DNA of 64,000 nucleotides from Linnemannia hyalina (Eukaryota > Mortierellomycota > Mortierellomycetes > Mortierellales > Mortierellaceae): contig JAHRHY010000015.1 in the NCBI GenBank assembly GCA_019671135.1, forward strand, positions 1,302,001 to 1,366,000, in the 5' to 3' direction. The translations under genes were made by a program, and so were the position numbers. Below, one piece after another: positions 1 to 12,278 of this stretch. Position 1 is the stretch's first letter; each line of letters opens with the position of its first letter. The notes beneath the pieces were generated by a model. It searched no databases and was not told where the DNA came from. It was given only the letters and a program-made list of their open reading frames with translations.

Positions 1-1018
1 CGAGAACGTCGAGGACCATGTCAGTGAACAGGAGCCTGTTGAGATTGTCCTCAAGAAGTTCCAAGAGGCCACGGCGTAAGTCTCTCATCACATAGGCAGC
101 CTTGCATCATCTGGACACCCCCTTACCTGGACTCAGAGGAGCTATAACAGCGGTTCAGCCTCAGTGTACTCAGGAACCAGGAAAGTCAGACGTCGGACGA
201 ACAAAGGACTCTGCCTTGGTTCTCGATATCGCGGATCATGCTGCAACACGACACTGCCGAGACGTTATCAATACTTTCATCAAGTCATGCGCCCTATGCA
301 ACTCTCAACCTTGAATATACAGCCTTACAGGATATCAGCGTCAAAACGCGACACTAACGTACCCCCCCCACCACCACCACCACCAATTCCCTAATACCTG
401 TCCATAGCAAGTACAAGTTCATGGAGATGAACCACCTCACACGCAAACGCAACCTCGACGCAAAAATCCCAGAGATCCGCAAGACCCTCGAGATGGTCCA
501 GTTCCTCGAATCCGAAGCAAACAACGGTGACGACTCAAAGGAGATCGAGACCATGTACGAATTGAATGACACATTATACGCCACCGCAAAGATCAAGCGT
601 ACAGGAAAAGTCTGTCTCTGGCTCGGCGTATGTACCATCTTTTTTTTTTTTCTTTGTTTCGTTTTTCTGATGACATGACCACTTTTGCGTGCTATGCCAC
701 CAGTCCTTTTTTTTTTTTTTGTTATGCGTCAAAAACTTCTAACGCCTGGTTTTCTTTTCACACCATTTTTATATCAACTTTGCACAACAGGCAAATGTGA
801 TGCTGGAATACCCAGTCGAGGAGGCTGCAGAACTGTTGGCATCAAAGCTTTCCGCGGCGTTGAAGACGTTAAAGAACACCGAGGAGGATCTGGCCTACTT
901 GAGGGACCAGATCACCACCATGGAGGTCAACACCGCCCGTGTCTACAACTGGGATGTCAAACAGCGTCGTCTCGCCAGAGCCAAAGCCGAAGCTACCGAT
1001 GCTGCCGGATTGGATTGA
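1..1018 (+). CDS. PAC10: Prefoldin subunit 3 (VBP1/Pac10 type), 3' part
   Basis: Prefoldin is the cytosolic hexamer that captures nascent actin and tubulin and passes them to the CCT chaperonin; this is one of its alpha subunits. The gene is cut by the left window edge. Exons are 1-75, 408-627 and 791-1018, joined in phase by GT-AG introns. The spliced product reads through conserved VBP1-like blocks: KYKFMEMN at the second exon start, KIPEIRKTLEM, then KVCLWLG continuing across the second intron into ANVMLEYP, and RDQITT followed by ARVYNWDVKQRR near the end. The remaining protein is almost all predicted coiled coil with a short beta-hairpin region, as expected for an alpha prefoldin. The stop TGA is at 1016-1018. 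Only the first N-terminal residues are missing. The family assignment is firm; the exact symbol is by homology to yeast Pac10/Gim2. Confidence 0.93.
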
Positions 1019-1736
1019 AAAAACAGCTCAAGCAACACACACACACACACACACATGCAAAGCATGAGTAGACCAGGTTCAGGATTTACAACAACAAAAA
1101 TAAAAAGGCATGCCTTAATTCATCACAATTCGGGAAAACCTTCGTCCATGGTATCATCACCACAGCAGCAAAAGTCCCTTTCTTTCTTTTCTACTTCTAT
1201 CATCCATCTTAATCGTGTCAAGAGAAAAGGTTTTTGCTTAGCGGGCAGAAAAAACATATTTGCCACGCGGAGTCATTTTTACTGCGATTTCGTTCGTTCG
1301 TTCGTTCGTTCGTTCGTTTGTTCATTGGGGTTCGTTCGTTCGTAGAATTCATTCATTTTTTGGGAGGAGTGGGGGTTGGTCATATTTTTTTTTCCTTTTC
1401 TCTTTTAGATTTTTTTTTCTTACAGAGGAAGTGAGGGTCATTGAAGATATTGAATATGGAGAAGGGGAAGCAGGGGAAGGGGAATAGAAAGGGAAAAGGC
1501 AAAAGCAAAGGGGGAAAGGGGGGAAGGGGGGGGGGGGAGGGGGAAGTATGAAGGAAAAAAAAGAGCGGAAGAGACATTGCAATCTCCAAGCTGCCGATCC
1601 GAATGCAGCTCTAGGAAAAAAAGGCATATTAGAATTTGGTATCATGTTGCAGAAGCCATTTGAAGGATAGAAAAATAATAGATATTTGGATGGGGATCTC
1701 GCTGTCTGGACACCAAACGCCAGAGAGACCCTGGTA
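1019..1736. other. Convergent 3' intergenic region with simple repeats
   Basis: This is the space between the prefoldin stop and the phosphatase stop, so it holds the two 3' UTRs. It contains an (AC)n run at about 1036-1054, a CGTT tetranucleotide tract, purine-rich runs at 1450-1570 and an AATAAA-like string near 1095. I see no coding potential. Confidence 0.6.
1289..1343. repeat. CGTT tetranucleotide microsatellite
   Basis: Uninterrupted CGTT units run to about 1319, followed by a short break and a second block at 1331-1343. Confidence 0.9.
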
Positions 1737-3842
1737 TTATTGTTGCTCCTCATTGGTCATGTCCAGAATGGGATTGACGTCGTCCACCACCGTCATATCT
1801 GCAAGGAAGGGGATGAGGTCCAGCAGTTCGGTATCATGCGGGTCGTTGAACCATGACGAGATCGGGACCGCATTGGTTTGGTGGAAAATGTAACTGGCTG
1901 GGGAGTTGTCGATAATGATCGTATTATTCAGATCACGGCCTATTACGGAGAGGTCCTTGACGTAGTTGCCCTTGTGGTTAAAGCACGACTCACGGAACAG
2001 ACGATGCTTAATCACCTTGTGGATATCGAGCATGTCCAGAACTGGGTCCGCATACTATTTTGTACGAAATATTACCAACATTAGTTATCAATTGCTAGGA
2101 CACCTTGCAACTGAGATTTTAACACAGCCACCGAGGAAGAAAAAAAACATGATGCTCGTACCTTGGACAGACTGGCGGTAAAGATCACAACCTCGTAGAT
2201 CTCTCCCATCTTTTGCAAGAATGTATCGACACCGGGTCTCTTGATCACATAGACGTTGTGCGACTGGTTATCAATCTCGACAGGGACAACGTAGTCTGCT
2301 TGAGGAATGAGCTGTGAAAATCAGGTAAAGATAAGCAAATGTGAGAAGATTGAAATTTTAACCACCACAACAACAAAAAAATGCATGGGCCAGGTCCAAT
2401 ATCAATATAGGAAACGTACCTTGAAGGAACTGTGAACAAGAGTCTCATCAAGATCAAGCACTAAGCACTTTCTGCCCTGGTGTTCTGGTGCGATGGGTCC
2501 GAGTAATCCAGGTGGCTCAATCTCCTGTGAGTTCGAATTGGTCTACAAAAGGCATTGTAATCGGTTAGGTGTTATGTCCACTTTTAATCGGTCGAGTGAA
2601 GCACTCTTGCCTCAAGCAGCGCAAGGTGTAATCCAGGAGTGATGTGTGTGTGATCCTGAAGCGCGGAGTGCCATGAGCGTAAGCGATCCAGAGGCTGACG
2701 GAGAGCGTAGTGTTTGTTTGGATGAATAAGCCCAAATGTCTGGGATTCCTTGTGCTTGTGGTTTTCTTTTCCCTATTTTTTTTTCGTGCTATCTTCCTGT
2801 TCCGATTCCGTATCGCCCAAAATATGACGAGGCTCACAGCGAAACGCAATATACATATCGGGTTGAAGTTGAGAGTAAGAGCTATTGAGTGAGAGCCAAT
2901 GGTGTACTGCAATGCATGGCGAGCCCTGTCCTTGATCCATGGTAGTGAAATGAAAGTATGGAGTCCATTGATAGAATGCCTCCTGAGGTTGAAACGAGCA
3001 ACTTACCCCGACCTGGTCTTCCAGGACCGCAGTGGCGGTGATATCCACCAAGGTCGGCTGGGCCTGAGGAGGCTTCTCATCGGCCAACTGTCCGGCCACG
3101 GCCTTCTTGCCTGCCGCTCTTCCAGTGCTCACAGTCGGGGGACGACTCTGCGGTCCAACCTGAAGGGCCGATGCATCGCTGTCATTGACAAAGTTGGCTC
3201 CACAACAGAAAATCAGCGACAAGAACGAAGGCTTTTGCGCCTTAGACTCGATGGGGTTCTTGCGTGACTTTGCTGAAGGGGGAGCAACAGCAGTGGTAGG
3301 TCCGGAGCTGCTGCCATTGCTGGCGGCGGCAGTGTTGGCTCCGGCTGACAGGTCACTCAAAGGACTGGCAGAGGCTCCTATTGGCCGGTCAGGGGGGAAT
3401 AAGTGGCAAATGAAGGGTGGGTGAATATGCGGTTGACCCGGAGGTGGGACGACGTACGAATGACCCCATGAGTGCGCAAAAAGGGAGACAGATGTAAGCC
3501 GACATTGAAAAAGGAGGGAGGAGGAGGGTGAAAAGCATGTCGAAAAATCAATCGATAGAAGCGTGCGTCAAGGTCATGAAGGGTCAGCCATAAAACCCAT
3601 GCAAAGTGTCGTTAAAAAAAGCGGGAAAAAGGAGAGGAAAAGACAATATGCTGTTCCTTGAGAGACGGAAATCGATTGAAGGTTCATTCAAGGCCTGTGG
3701 TTGAACACAAGTAAACAAAAAACAAGGATTGTGCCGTTGATGTGTGTGGAAAAGTCGATGGACGATAACCATGTTACATCCTTGCTGTGTCAACCGTAGT
3801 TTTACCTTGCTCCTTTGTTGTAATATTGCTCTTGCCTGACAT
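1737..3842 (-). CDS. Psr1/SCP-type small CTD phosphatase (NIF/FCP1 domain)
   Basis: This is a HAD-superfamily protein phosphatase related to yeast Psr1/Psr2 and animal CTD small phosphatases, which dephosphorylate serine residues in targets such as stress regulators or the RNA polymerase II tail. Five exons in phase (3806-3842, 3007-3377, 2420-2542, 2162-2311, 1737-2054) give 332 residues. The start is an ATG in a 37-base first exon beginning [12 protein letters not shown]; no ATG lies upstream in frame within exon 2. The N-terminal half is low complexity, with a cysteine pair in the hydrophobic segment FLSLIFCCG (about 64-72) that could be palmitoylated, as is known for Psr1 membrane anchoring. 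The catalytic motif DLDET is at 166-170. Further family blocks are [45 protein letters not shown] and [19 protein letters not shown]. The catalytic domain is very close to Psr1; the symbol is left blank because paralogues exist. Confidence 0.9.
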
Positions 3843-6800
3843 GAGGATTCAGGGCGACCGAGGAGAAATTGGTCCCTACGAGAGTGATAACGGCACAACA
3901 GGCAGGTAGGTTTTGGTTAGAAGGTTGACTTGGGAAGAGAGGAACGAGAGTGGCCGGAGTTCGGGCTTTTGCATAAGACCTCGCGTGTACGTGAGTATGT
4001 TTGTGGTGTGTGGGGAAATAGAAGGAGAGAGGAGCAAGTGCAACGTGAAGCACAGGTAAAAAAAAGTAGCCGATGCAAAAAGCAGATGAAAAGGAGCTCA
4101 ACGAAAGAAAAAAAAAAAAGCGAACTGGTGTCATTGAGTCGCAGTCGCTATACTGGATGGTCGTTCCACGGAGCGAGAGTGTCAGAGCAAGTGGCAGAAG
4201 GTTCGGAATGCCCATTCGTTCGTTCTTTTTCTCTTCATCTATGAGCGAGACGAGACAAGAGCGCACTCTACCGCCGGTCGTGCTTCCGTCGTATCCTATG
4301 CAATTCAATCATTTTTCTTCTTTGTTTCTTTTTTCAATTTCGCTCGTTGGTCGTACACGATCAGAAAACGCAATAAAACAAAAACAGTTTCCCCCGCCGT
4401 GAGCATTTCTGGCCAAAAGGAATTATGGCGCACGATTGTGGATATGCAAGAACAAGGATATCATTGTTCTCCTGGCGATGCACACTGGGAAAAATGTACT
4501 GTAGATGGACGAGGTATCCGGGTCCAGGCTGATGAGCATGAATGATTGGGAAAGGGGACGATAAGGAAGGGATGAAGAAAGGGAGGGAACTGTATCCGCG
4601 GGAGAAGAAAAGTACCCTGCGTGTGTGTAATAATTGTCTCTGGGCGGGAGAGGTCCTTTCCCCTCCCACCCTCTCTTTAACCATTTGAACGGGGTTAAGG
4701 CCGAAAAGTCCACTCGTGAGGTTTTTTTGGTCATTATGATAGTATATTCTCCCGATATTCCGCACCAATTGACCCATCGGAGGAGATTTGTCCATTACAG
4801 TCGCCAGCATCGAGGAGAAAGGGAACCCAGGCGAATATTCCAGATATGTAGATGTAGAGACACAACCACAAACAATACACAACGAGAAAAGGAGAGGAGA
4901 GATGGATTGTTGACAGGGACACAAAATGATAGGAATGAAAGTCAATAAAAAAAGAAAAATAAGAAATGAAAAAACAACAAAGACGCAGAGGGCGCAAGGG
5001 GTTCTCCTTCCGCCTTTAAGGAAGGACAGGAGTGCGAGGAGGTGTAACTATGTGTGCGAGTGTGCGAGTGTGGCAGAGTGTGCAGGGCAAAGGAAAGCGA
5101 AAGGGAGGACTTTACGTTGTTGACAAGGCAAAGAATGAAGGGCGAAAGAGAGATATTAGGCCAAATAAATTGTGCCAGATGTGTGCGAGAGGATGGCGGA
5201 GGGGGTGACGAGTCTAATATGGAGGGATGTGTGTTCCTGTGTTGGTTGAGTTGGGTATGGACGAATGGATGGATGGATGGGAGGAGAGCCGGTTGTTGAT
5301 TGTTGTTGTTGTTGGTGTGATTGTAGTGAGATGGGTATCGGTGGTAAGGGAAGGTGTGCGCGAGAGAGTGGAGGATAAAAAGAAATGCGGAGCAGAGTGA
5401 AAAGAGGTGGTGGCAGAGAGAAAAAGAGAGAGAGACAAATAAGAAAGAGGAAAAGAAAGGACGGGACGAGACAACGACTTTGCCCTGGCGAGTATAACTG
5501 GGCAAGTGTACGAAGTTGAATAGAGTCAAGTGGTAGGCCAGTTGAGTAGAGAGGAGTGATGAGTGACCAGTTGGAGGAGGAGGGGGAGTGTGTAAACGTG
5601 AGCCAAAGAGGGAGGGTCGACAAGGGTCATAAATAAAGCGACCTCACTCTTGCAAAACCAGAAATACTCCAGAACAAAAAAAAACGGCGATGACTGACTG
5701 ACTGACTGACTGACTGGTGGGCTGGCACAAGGTGTGTCAGCGCAAGTGCGTGTGGGTGAGTGTGAGTGTGTTGGTTAATGAGTGTCGTTGTTGCAACTTG
5801 TGTTCTTACGTTTTGAGTGCGTGAGGGAGTGTAAGAGTGAGTGTGTTAGACTGTTTGCCGTGATGATGAAGGGGAGAGGGGAGTTAAAAAAAGGTGAAAG
5901 GGATGGGTGACGGCGCGGGGAGGATGAGGATGGGGATGAGCGGATGAGGACAGACAGTGAAGGAGGAACGAACACACGAGTAAATACAAAAATAAGAGAG
6001 GCAAATAAAACAACAAAGAAGTGGAGGAAAGGGAAGAGGGGAGAAGGGAAGGTGGAGGGTGGTCGGGGTGGGTCGAGGGAGATGAACAAAGAAAAGGAAA
6101 GAAAAGAGGAAGAAAGGGAAGAAAGGGAAGAGAGAGAGAGAAGAAAAGGGAAAAAGGAGATGGAAGGCGAGATAAAAACAAGAGAGGAGGGAAGAAAAAG
6201 ACAGAAGGAAGCGAACAAGGTGCGTATGTGTGTGTGTAGTGGCAAAAAAAAGTTTAAAATCGACGGTCTCATAGTGAGAGAAGGAGAGACGAGAAAGCAG
6301 GCGATCGTCTGTCCACTTACAAACGATCAACGAGTAACAACAAAGACAAGTAACAAAGACAATAACGACATTGAACAAGAAAAAACATTAAGAGTCGTGA
6401 CAAAATGCAACAAAAGTCATCGTAGTAGAAAAGGACACCTGTTTGTTTACTGGTTCTGTTCAGGTACAAGGAAGACGACATGGACCTTATCGCCACATGA
6501 ACAAAAAAAACGAGAAAAGCATAATGGCATTGAGTCTGTCTTTGTCTGCGGGCTAATTGGTGGAGAAGACCCACATACAACGGAGGAAATACACGACGAG
6601 TCAAAAGGCACCAAGGAGCGAAGACCAACAGGAGGAGACTTGGAGGTGAGAAAGAAACGACGAGCACTCAAAACGGAGACAGCCAGGACACATAGAAAAG
6701 TATGAGCAGCATTAGCATTCGCATTAGCCATCATCACAATGCTTATTGATTTCTATCCGTATATGCATTCTCAATAGCACAAAGGAGAAAATAAAGAAAA

Positions 6801-8563
6801 GAAAGAAATAAATACGAGAGCCGACTTCCCACAAAACAACAAACACAAGAAAACCGCTGCTGCAACCTTTATATATCTTGTGGTCTAGCCTTCCCTTCCC
6901 TTCTCCTTCTCTGTCTTGCTTCTTCATTTCTCTCTTTATTATTACCTTTTCTTTTCTCACTTTTCCTTTTCTTTTTCTGGCGCATGAATAGCACTAACGC
7001 TTTTTTTGATACTGAAAATGAAAAGGAAAAAAAAGATAGAAAACAAAACACTGCCTGCATAAAAAACGCCCTTTTTATTTCTCCTTTCGCTAACTGTGAA
7101 CGGTACATTGGAATAATATGAAGTGGGAGGACATAAGTTGCAGGTACAACCTTAGGATGCATGTCCACCCAAACTGAAAGGGAGGAGATATTTGAGCCAG
7201 GGGTGGAAAATAGAGAGAAAGAAGGCCTGTCGAAAGTTCCATGATCAAAAAGCGATAGGGCATACAAAGACGTGTAGGAGGACAGAGAGAGAGTGTGTGT
7301 GTGTGTGCGAAAGAGATGGCTGTGAGGATTGATTGAGCAATGAGAGAGTGGTCGACCAACCACCAAGAGCACCAAAGAAGCAATTTGTGCGTTGTTTGTT
7401 TGCTGTCGGTGATGAGGGGTGGCATACACCGTCAGTTGGTTTGTTACTGTGTGGTTGATGATGCCCTGCTTTCCCCGCATTGTCAAACAACCGTTATGTG
7501 AGATATCTGTTACCGTTGGCCCATTATCGAGAGTGGGTGATATCTATTCCTTCGCCTTATCCGCGTCTGTACAGCACATCAATCGGGACAGACAGCGGGA
7601 CAAAGGCAGCATCGCACGAACAGACTCCGAGGGCCTTCAAATCATAACCAAGGACGACAACGATACCCTTTCTCTTGTATGTCTTCACCTTTTTTTAATT
7701 GACCTTCGCCCTAGGCTGGAAAATACCAAGAGCAGCAAGAACGCCATATTCTCCTATTCCTCGACCTCGAGAGCAATTACCTCCCAACATCTTGTTCTTC
7801 TTGAACACCTTGCAACGACAACACCAGAAAAAACAATGCAACAACCACAGCAACCTCCATGGAGTGTGCAACATGCCCTTTTAGTCATTTTTACTAGACC
7901 GATACCGAACTGTGATTTAAGTAGGGTCAATGAAGGGGGAAGGGAGTGATGGGAGGTTGAATGAACTGCTTTGTGTATGTCTGTCTGTCTGTCCTTGTCA
8001 TACTACATCCCTTGCCTCATGGCAAGACCCTGTCCCCTTCTCTTCTCCCCCTTTCTCCTCCCTTCCTACCAATTCCAGTTCATACATGCTTTGCATTTTT
8101 TTCATTCAATTATTCATCCTCTTCTGTTGGTAGGGACACAGAAGTGGGGGGTAAGCAAAAGCAGCATCAGGGGAAGGGAGGAAGGGAGCAAGCAGAAACA
8201 GCAGCAATCAAAACACACAAAAAAATGAGCATAGGAGCAATGCAGAAATGAAAAACGGAAAGTGGCAGGTGACGGTTCTGCCCCTTTTTGCATTACCCTC
8301 TTTCTTTCTTTTTTTTGACCCCTTATTTTTATTTGCTTTTTTTGTCTTCATCCGTTCGACTTTCATCGCCCATGATGCAGTAGTGGATGCGTTTTTGTTT
8401 ATTATGTCGTCTCCTGTCAAAGGGTTACAAAGAATGAAAAAAAAAAGTGACAAAAGAAAGCACCAGCAAGACAATGCATGTCAACATACACAAGGGACAC
8501 TATTTTCTTCTTTCCTCGTCGTTTCTCTTCTCTCCTCTCCGCTCCGCATATCTCGTCATCTTC
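3843..8563. other. Long region without a supported gene; strand-skewed low-complexity DNA
   Basis: About 4.7 kb between the phosphatase start and the DENN gene stop. From about 4.4 to 7.3 kb the plus strand is purine-rich (GA, AAAG, GGAGA runs) and the minus strand pyrimidine-rich, which suits a long promoter or 5' leader of the minus-strand phosphatase. All long open frames here are made of repeated R/K/E/G or S/F/L/P and resemble composition artefacts. A TGAC repeat lies at 5690-5716, GGAT-type units near 5263-5282, a GT run near 7292-7305 and CTGT units at about 7978-7993. I recognise no RNA gene. A lineage-specific long non-coding RNA cannot be excluded. Confidence 0.55.
5690..5716. repeat. 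TGAC tetranucleotide microsatellite
   Basis: Six to seven uninterrupted TGAC units lie in the intergenic region upstream of the phosphatase gene. Confidence 0.9.
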
Positions 8564-11200
8564 CTATCCACAGAGATGACAACAAGATGCAGTGTGGTTC
8601 GAACTACAGCAACCACCAAGACTCTGAATCCATCCACGCAACAGCCCGTCCTGAACTCGAACATCTGCATTAAAGTAGATATGGCTTAGTTCCTCAACAA
8701 ACTTGCCCTCCCTCGACAGATCCAGACCCAATTGCTGCACATCGTGTCGACTCAGCTGCAGAGGTGCAGCGGCGGTATGAGAAGCAGAGGCAACAGTTGT
8801 CTCGTCTGCGCTTCCTCTTTCGGATGAGAAGGAGGACTCGATTGGGTCATCAAAGATGGCCGCCGTTGCCTTGAACGCGATCAGTCGACTCATTTCTAAG
8901 AGAACTGTCCTTGTCAGGTTGTGGAAGCATCTAAAACAACACGCCACCAAAATTGATAAATGAATAAGAATGAGCCAAATGAAAACAAGAAGCCCAGAGT
9001 AAACAACAGCCCCGAAACTAGGAATAGGAAGCGTACCTGATGGCCTCGGTAGATGAACTGCCACTGGTTTGCATTTGCAAGACCTGAATCCGAGTTCCAT
9101 TGCGACGTTGATCGTCTCCGTCCTGCTGACCCTGACCCGGCACAGACTTATTCGGAATCAACGGTTCATAATCCTCCACCTCGGCATCATCACTCCCATA
9201 CCACCACCACCATCCACCTGTCAGCATCATTCCCAGAGTATCCGACATGTTGAACCCTCCAGTACTACTGCTACTGGATCCTGAGCCCTGTCGATGACCA
9301 CCACCGCCGCTACTTCCATCACGATGATGATCCGGGTCCTCTAATGTCATTGCATCGCTACCGCTACCCCCATCTCGGTTGGCCTCCGCTTCAGAGATTT
9401 CCTCCACAAGTCGCTTCTGCATCCAGTCCTGTCGTCGTTGATATCTCGCCAACTGCTGCATGAGTGCAAAGTATCGACGATGGTCGGCCATGTAGGGTTC
9501 TGTGGCCTCCAGTGCGTACTCTCCACCGACTTCCTTGACTATTGAGAGACGTGGGTGTGCTTCTTTGGGCGATGTATAGACAACAGCACTTCCTGAAGAC
9601 GTTGAAAGATCGACGACGAGGTCGAACAGGTGAAGCTTGAACAAAAACAGCTTTTCCGTCGTACCTATCACCGAGTGAAACATGAAAATAAATGTTAGTG
9701 CTTCTACCTCCAGCGATGTTGACTGCTCGCTACCAACGCCAAACAAACTTACATGCAACGAATCCGCCGCTGACGCTGGACATGTGGTCGATATCATGGA
9801 TCCCGACACAGAACAATGGTTGGAGCCGCTCGTTTGATCTAGTTTGCGCTAACGAAATCTCTCCTGATGGTATCGTTGCCATCAAGCAAATATTGTACAC
9901 TAAATAAATGCAAAAGACCAAAAAAAAACGTTTGTTAGTTCTTGCATTCACTGGCTAACCAGTGCACTTTTGGTCAATCCGAAATGGTGGCATTAGACAA
10001 CCTTACCGGCTAAGCAGGTAGACTCGATGGGAGGTGGGGTATAGATGAGGATGCGTTTCCTGGACAGGGCGGCTTTCCAAAGGGTATATACAGATGGTCC
10101 GAAGGATTCGACCAGTTGAAGGAATTGGTGTGAGGGATGCGACAACTAAAAACGCAACAGCCTCGTTAGTAAAGGCATGAAATTAAGCATATTTACGGTA
10201 AGCAAGGATGTTGAAAGTTGAAATGGACAAAGACTTACAGGAATTTCATCCGCATCAGAGTTCTCTGGCATTCCCCCTGGCGCTGACTGGATGGCCTGGA
10301 TGGGTTCTGAAAGAGTGAACGAGCGACTGATCCTACGTCGACCCAGAGCCCTGTACGAATCCCGTTTGCTGGATGATGATGAAGATGGTCGTGCCGTAGG
10401 TGCTAGTGTTTTGTGGGTCGTGAAGTAGTCAGACAAGTCCGCCGTGTCCGAGCCTTCAATAACATGGTGTCTAAATAGTGTTGAAAAAGAAGACACATGG
10501 TCAGACCTTATTGGTCTCCAGATGCCACCATTCTGGCTATTTTCCAGTCAATTGATAGTCCTTACCCAGCTCGACTCTTCAAAAAGTCAATGTGTCGCCA
10601 GACCTGGCCACAACGTCCAGTATCCGCAGATGGTTTGACGAGGACTCCCACAGAAATCATCCTTGCGCCCCGATGCTCTTCGCGGTCTGCTGGTGTGTTT
10701 TTGAAGACGGCTACGCCCACACATCCTTCCAATTGAAAATATCTGTTTCGATTGAAAAAAAAAACCCACAAGCGATGGACATGTGAGTTATTTTTCGGAC
10801 TTGAAAAGCATGCCGTGCGCGCACACTCGCTCACTAAGAGTGAAAATGAAAAAGGTCGAAAAAGTTCCCTCTTACATAACATCCTGTGAGGTAGTGTGGA
10901 GTCCACTTGGAAGTGCCGAAAACTCTACCCCGGTGAGCTGAATTCCTACAGAACGATAGCGTAGAGAGGCAGCAACAATTAGATTGTTAGTGACGAGCAC
11001 TTGGTTCCTACTCCCCCCCACCAACTCCAGCTTCCCCTCCGTTTCCTGTTGCAAACAAGTAACTCTGGCACAAGTGGTCAATGAAAATAGAGCATACCTG
11101 GTGTAGAGTCGCTCCACTCGAGGACGTTTCCTTGGCGGGTGTCGAAGCGGACGACAAAGATGGCGTCGATGGTGGGGATGTCACTGTCGTTGTCGGCCAT
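8564..11200 (-). CDS. DENND11/LCHN-like DENN-domain protein (formerly DUF2347)
   Basis: This belongs to the LCHN/DENND11 family; DENN proteins usually act as exchange factors for Rab GTPases in membrane traffic, and the exact substrate here is unknown. Eight exons in phase (11098-11200, 10876-10945, 10566-10742, 10239-10470, 10007-10145, 9753-9899, 9037-9664, 8564-8930) give 620 residues. Family blocks appear in the expected order. They are IFVVRFDTRQGNVLEW near the start, LTGVEFSALPSGLH, then IYFQLEGCVGVAVF across an exon junction, RGARMISVGVL, FGPSVYTLWKAAL with RKRILIYTPPPIE, VGIHDIDHM, and FVACTTEKLFLFK across the next junction. A serine/glycine-rich insert follows (about residues 340-460). 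The C-terminal part (LGLDLSREGKFVEELSHIYF) ends in cysteine-rich sequence. Start and exon choices are supported by continuity of the homologous blocks. It is transcribed away from the SAHH gene. Confidence 0.87.
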
Positions 11201-12278
11201 TTGTGCGGTTTATGTGAAATGGCGAAAAAGGTAAGTTGGCAATGGGGAGAGTGGGGTAAGTAGAGTGCAGGACAAGGCTGGGTCTTTTTTTTCCCTTTTT
11301 TTTGACGGACAGAAAGCGCGCAGGTGCACAACGTGCAGGACGACAGGAGTGGAGTGTGAGGTGCGAGATGTCCCTCTGGCAGTGCCTCCCTTGTCTCAGC
11401 GCTGGATACAGCTCCCCTTTATCTGTCGCCGTGCGAATTTCTTTTGTCAAAGCCACTGTCGTCACATGGATTGTCATTGGCGACCGAGCGGAGTAGGGAA
11501 AGAGGTCGCGAGCACAGGCACTTTCGTGGGGCAAAAAAGAGAGATAGGGCGGGCATGCGAAAATGCACCCCTGTCCATTTTGTTCTCGCTGTCGTCAAAG
11601 CAGGCCATCGCATTTGACAAGAAAGGGGATTCAATTGAGGCGAAGCGGCTCATTCCTCGATTTCCATGCGTATCTTTTTCTTTAAGGATCGACCTCGCGA
11701 GAGGGCGATTGTCCATTGAGATAGGCACCATGGTATTATCGTACCACTGCGTCTGTGCGTTTACGCAGACACAGGCTCCGCACATGGCCTCATGTACATC
11801 AATTGCATTGGTGAGGAGGGATGGCGAATATCGAGGAGTCAGTAGAGAAGGCGCTTGTCAGCATAAATGACACGAGCTGAGGAAAAGAAAGAAAGAACGA
11901 GAAGAGGGGTGAATGGATAAGAGAACGAAGGAGAAAGAACAGAAAGAACGCCTTCTTTTTTCCCCAGAAAAGAAAAGATTCAATCCAAAGACGAGAGCAA
12001 TAGCCCAACGACTACGCTAGATTCACATTCTCTGTCACCCATGCAAAAAGCTAAAAGAAAAATGGGGGCGCTTGTCGTCCTGACGGCGGAGGAAGAGGAG
12101 GATGTGACTGGCAAACCCAGGACCCAGGCCCTTTTTTTCACGAGTATTTATATGACTTGACTTTTTTTCTTCTTTCCTCTTTTCTTTCTTTTTTTCCCTT
12201 CTTCTTTGCGCTTCTCCTTTGCACAAATCCCCACGCACCCTTCAACACCAACCCCCAAACACAACACACACCTACACC
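11201..12278. promoter_or_regulatory. Bidirectional promoter region between the DENN gene and SAHH
   Basis: About 1.1 kb separates two divergently transcribed genes. Pyrimidine-rich tracts (TTTCTTCTTTCC) at about 12160-12215 lie just upstream of the SAHH ATG on its coding strand, as is common in fungal core promoters of highly expressed genes. A TATTTATA-like string occurs near 12145. No open frame here is convincing. Confidence 0.5.

Noticed and set aside
3802..4308. Open frame upstream of the phosphatase exon 2 as a possible N-terminal extension
   Set aside because: The frame is low complexity. The 37-base exon with ATG at 3842 gives a clean phase and splice sites, so no extension is needed.
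5944..6705. 253-residue plus-strand open frame rich in Arg, Lys, Glu and Gly
   Set aside because: It follows purine-rich low-complexity DNA with no domain, and the opposite strand is equally open. It looks like composition bias.
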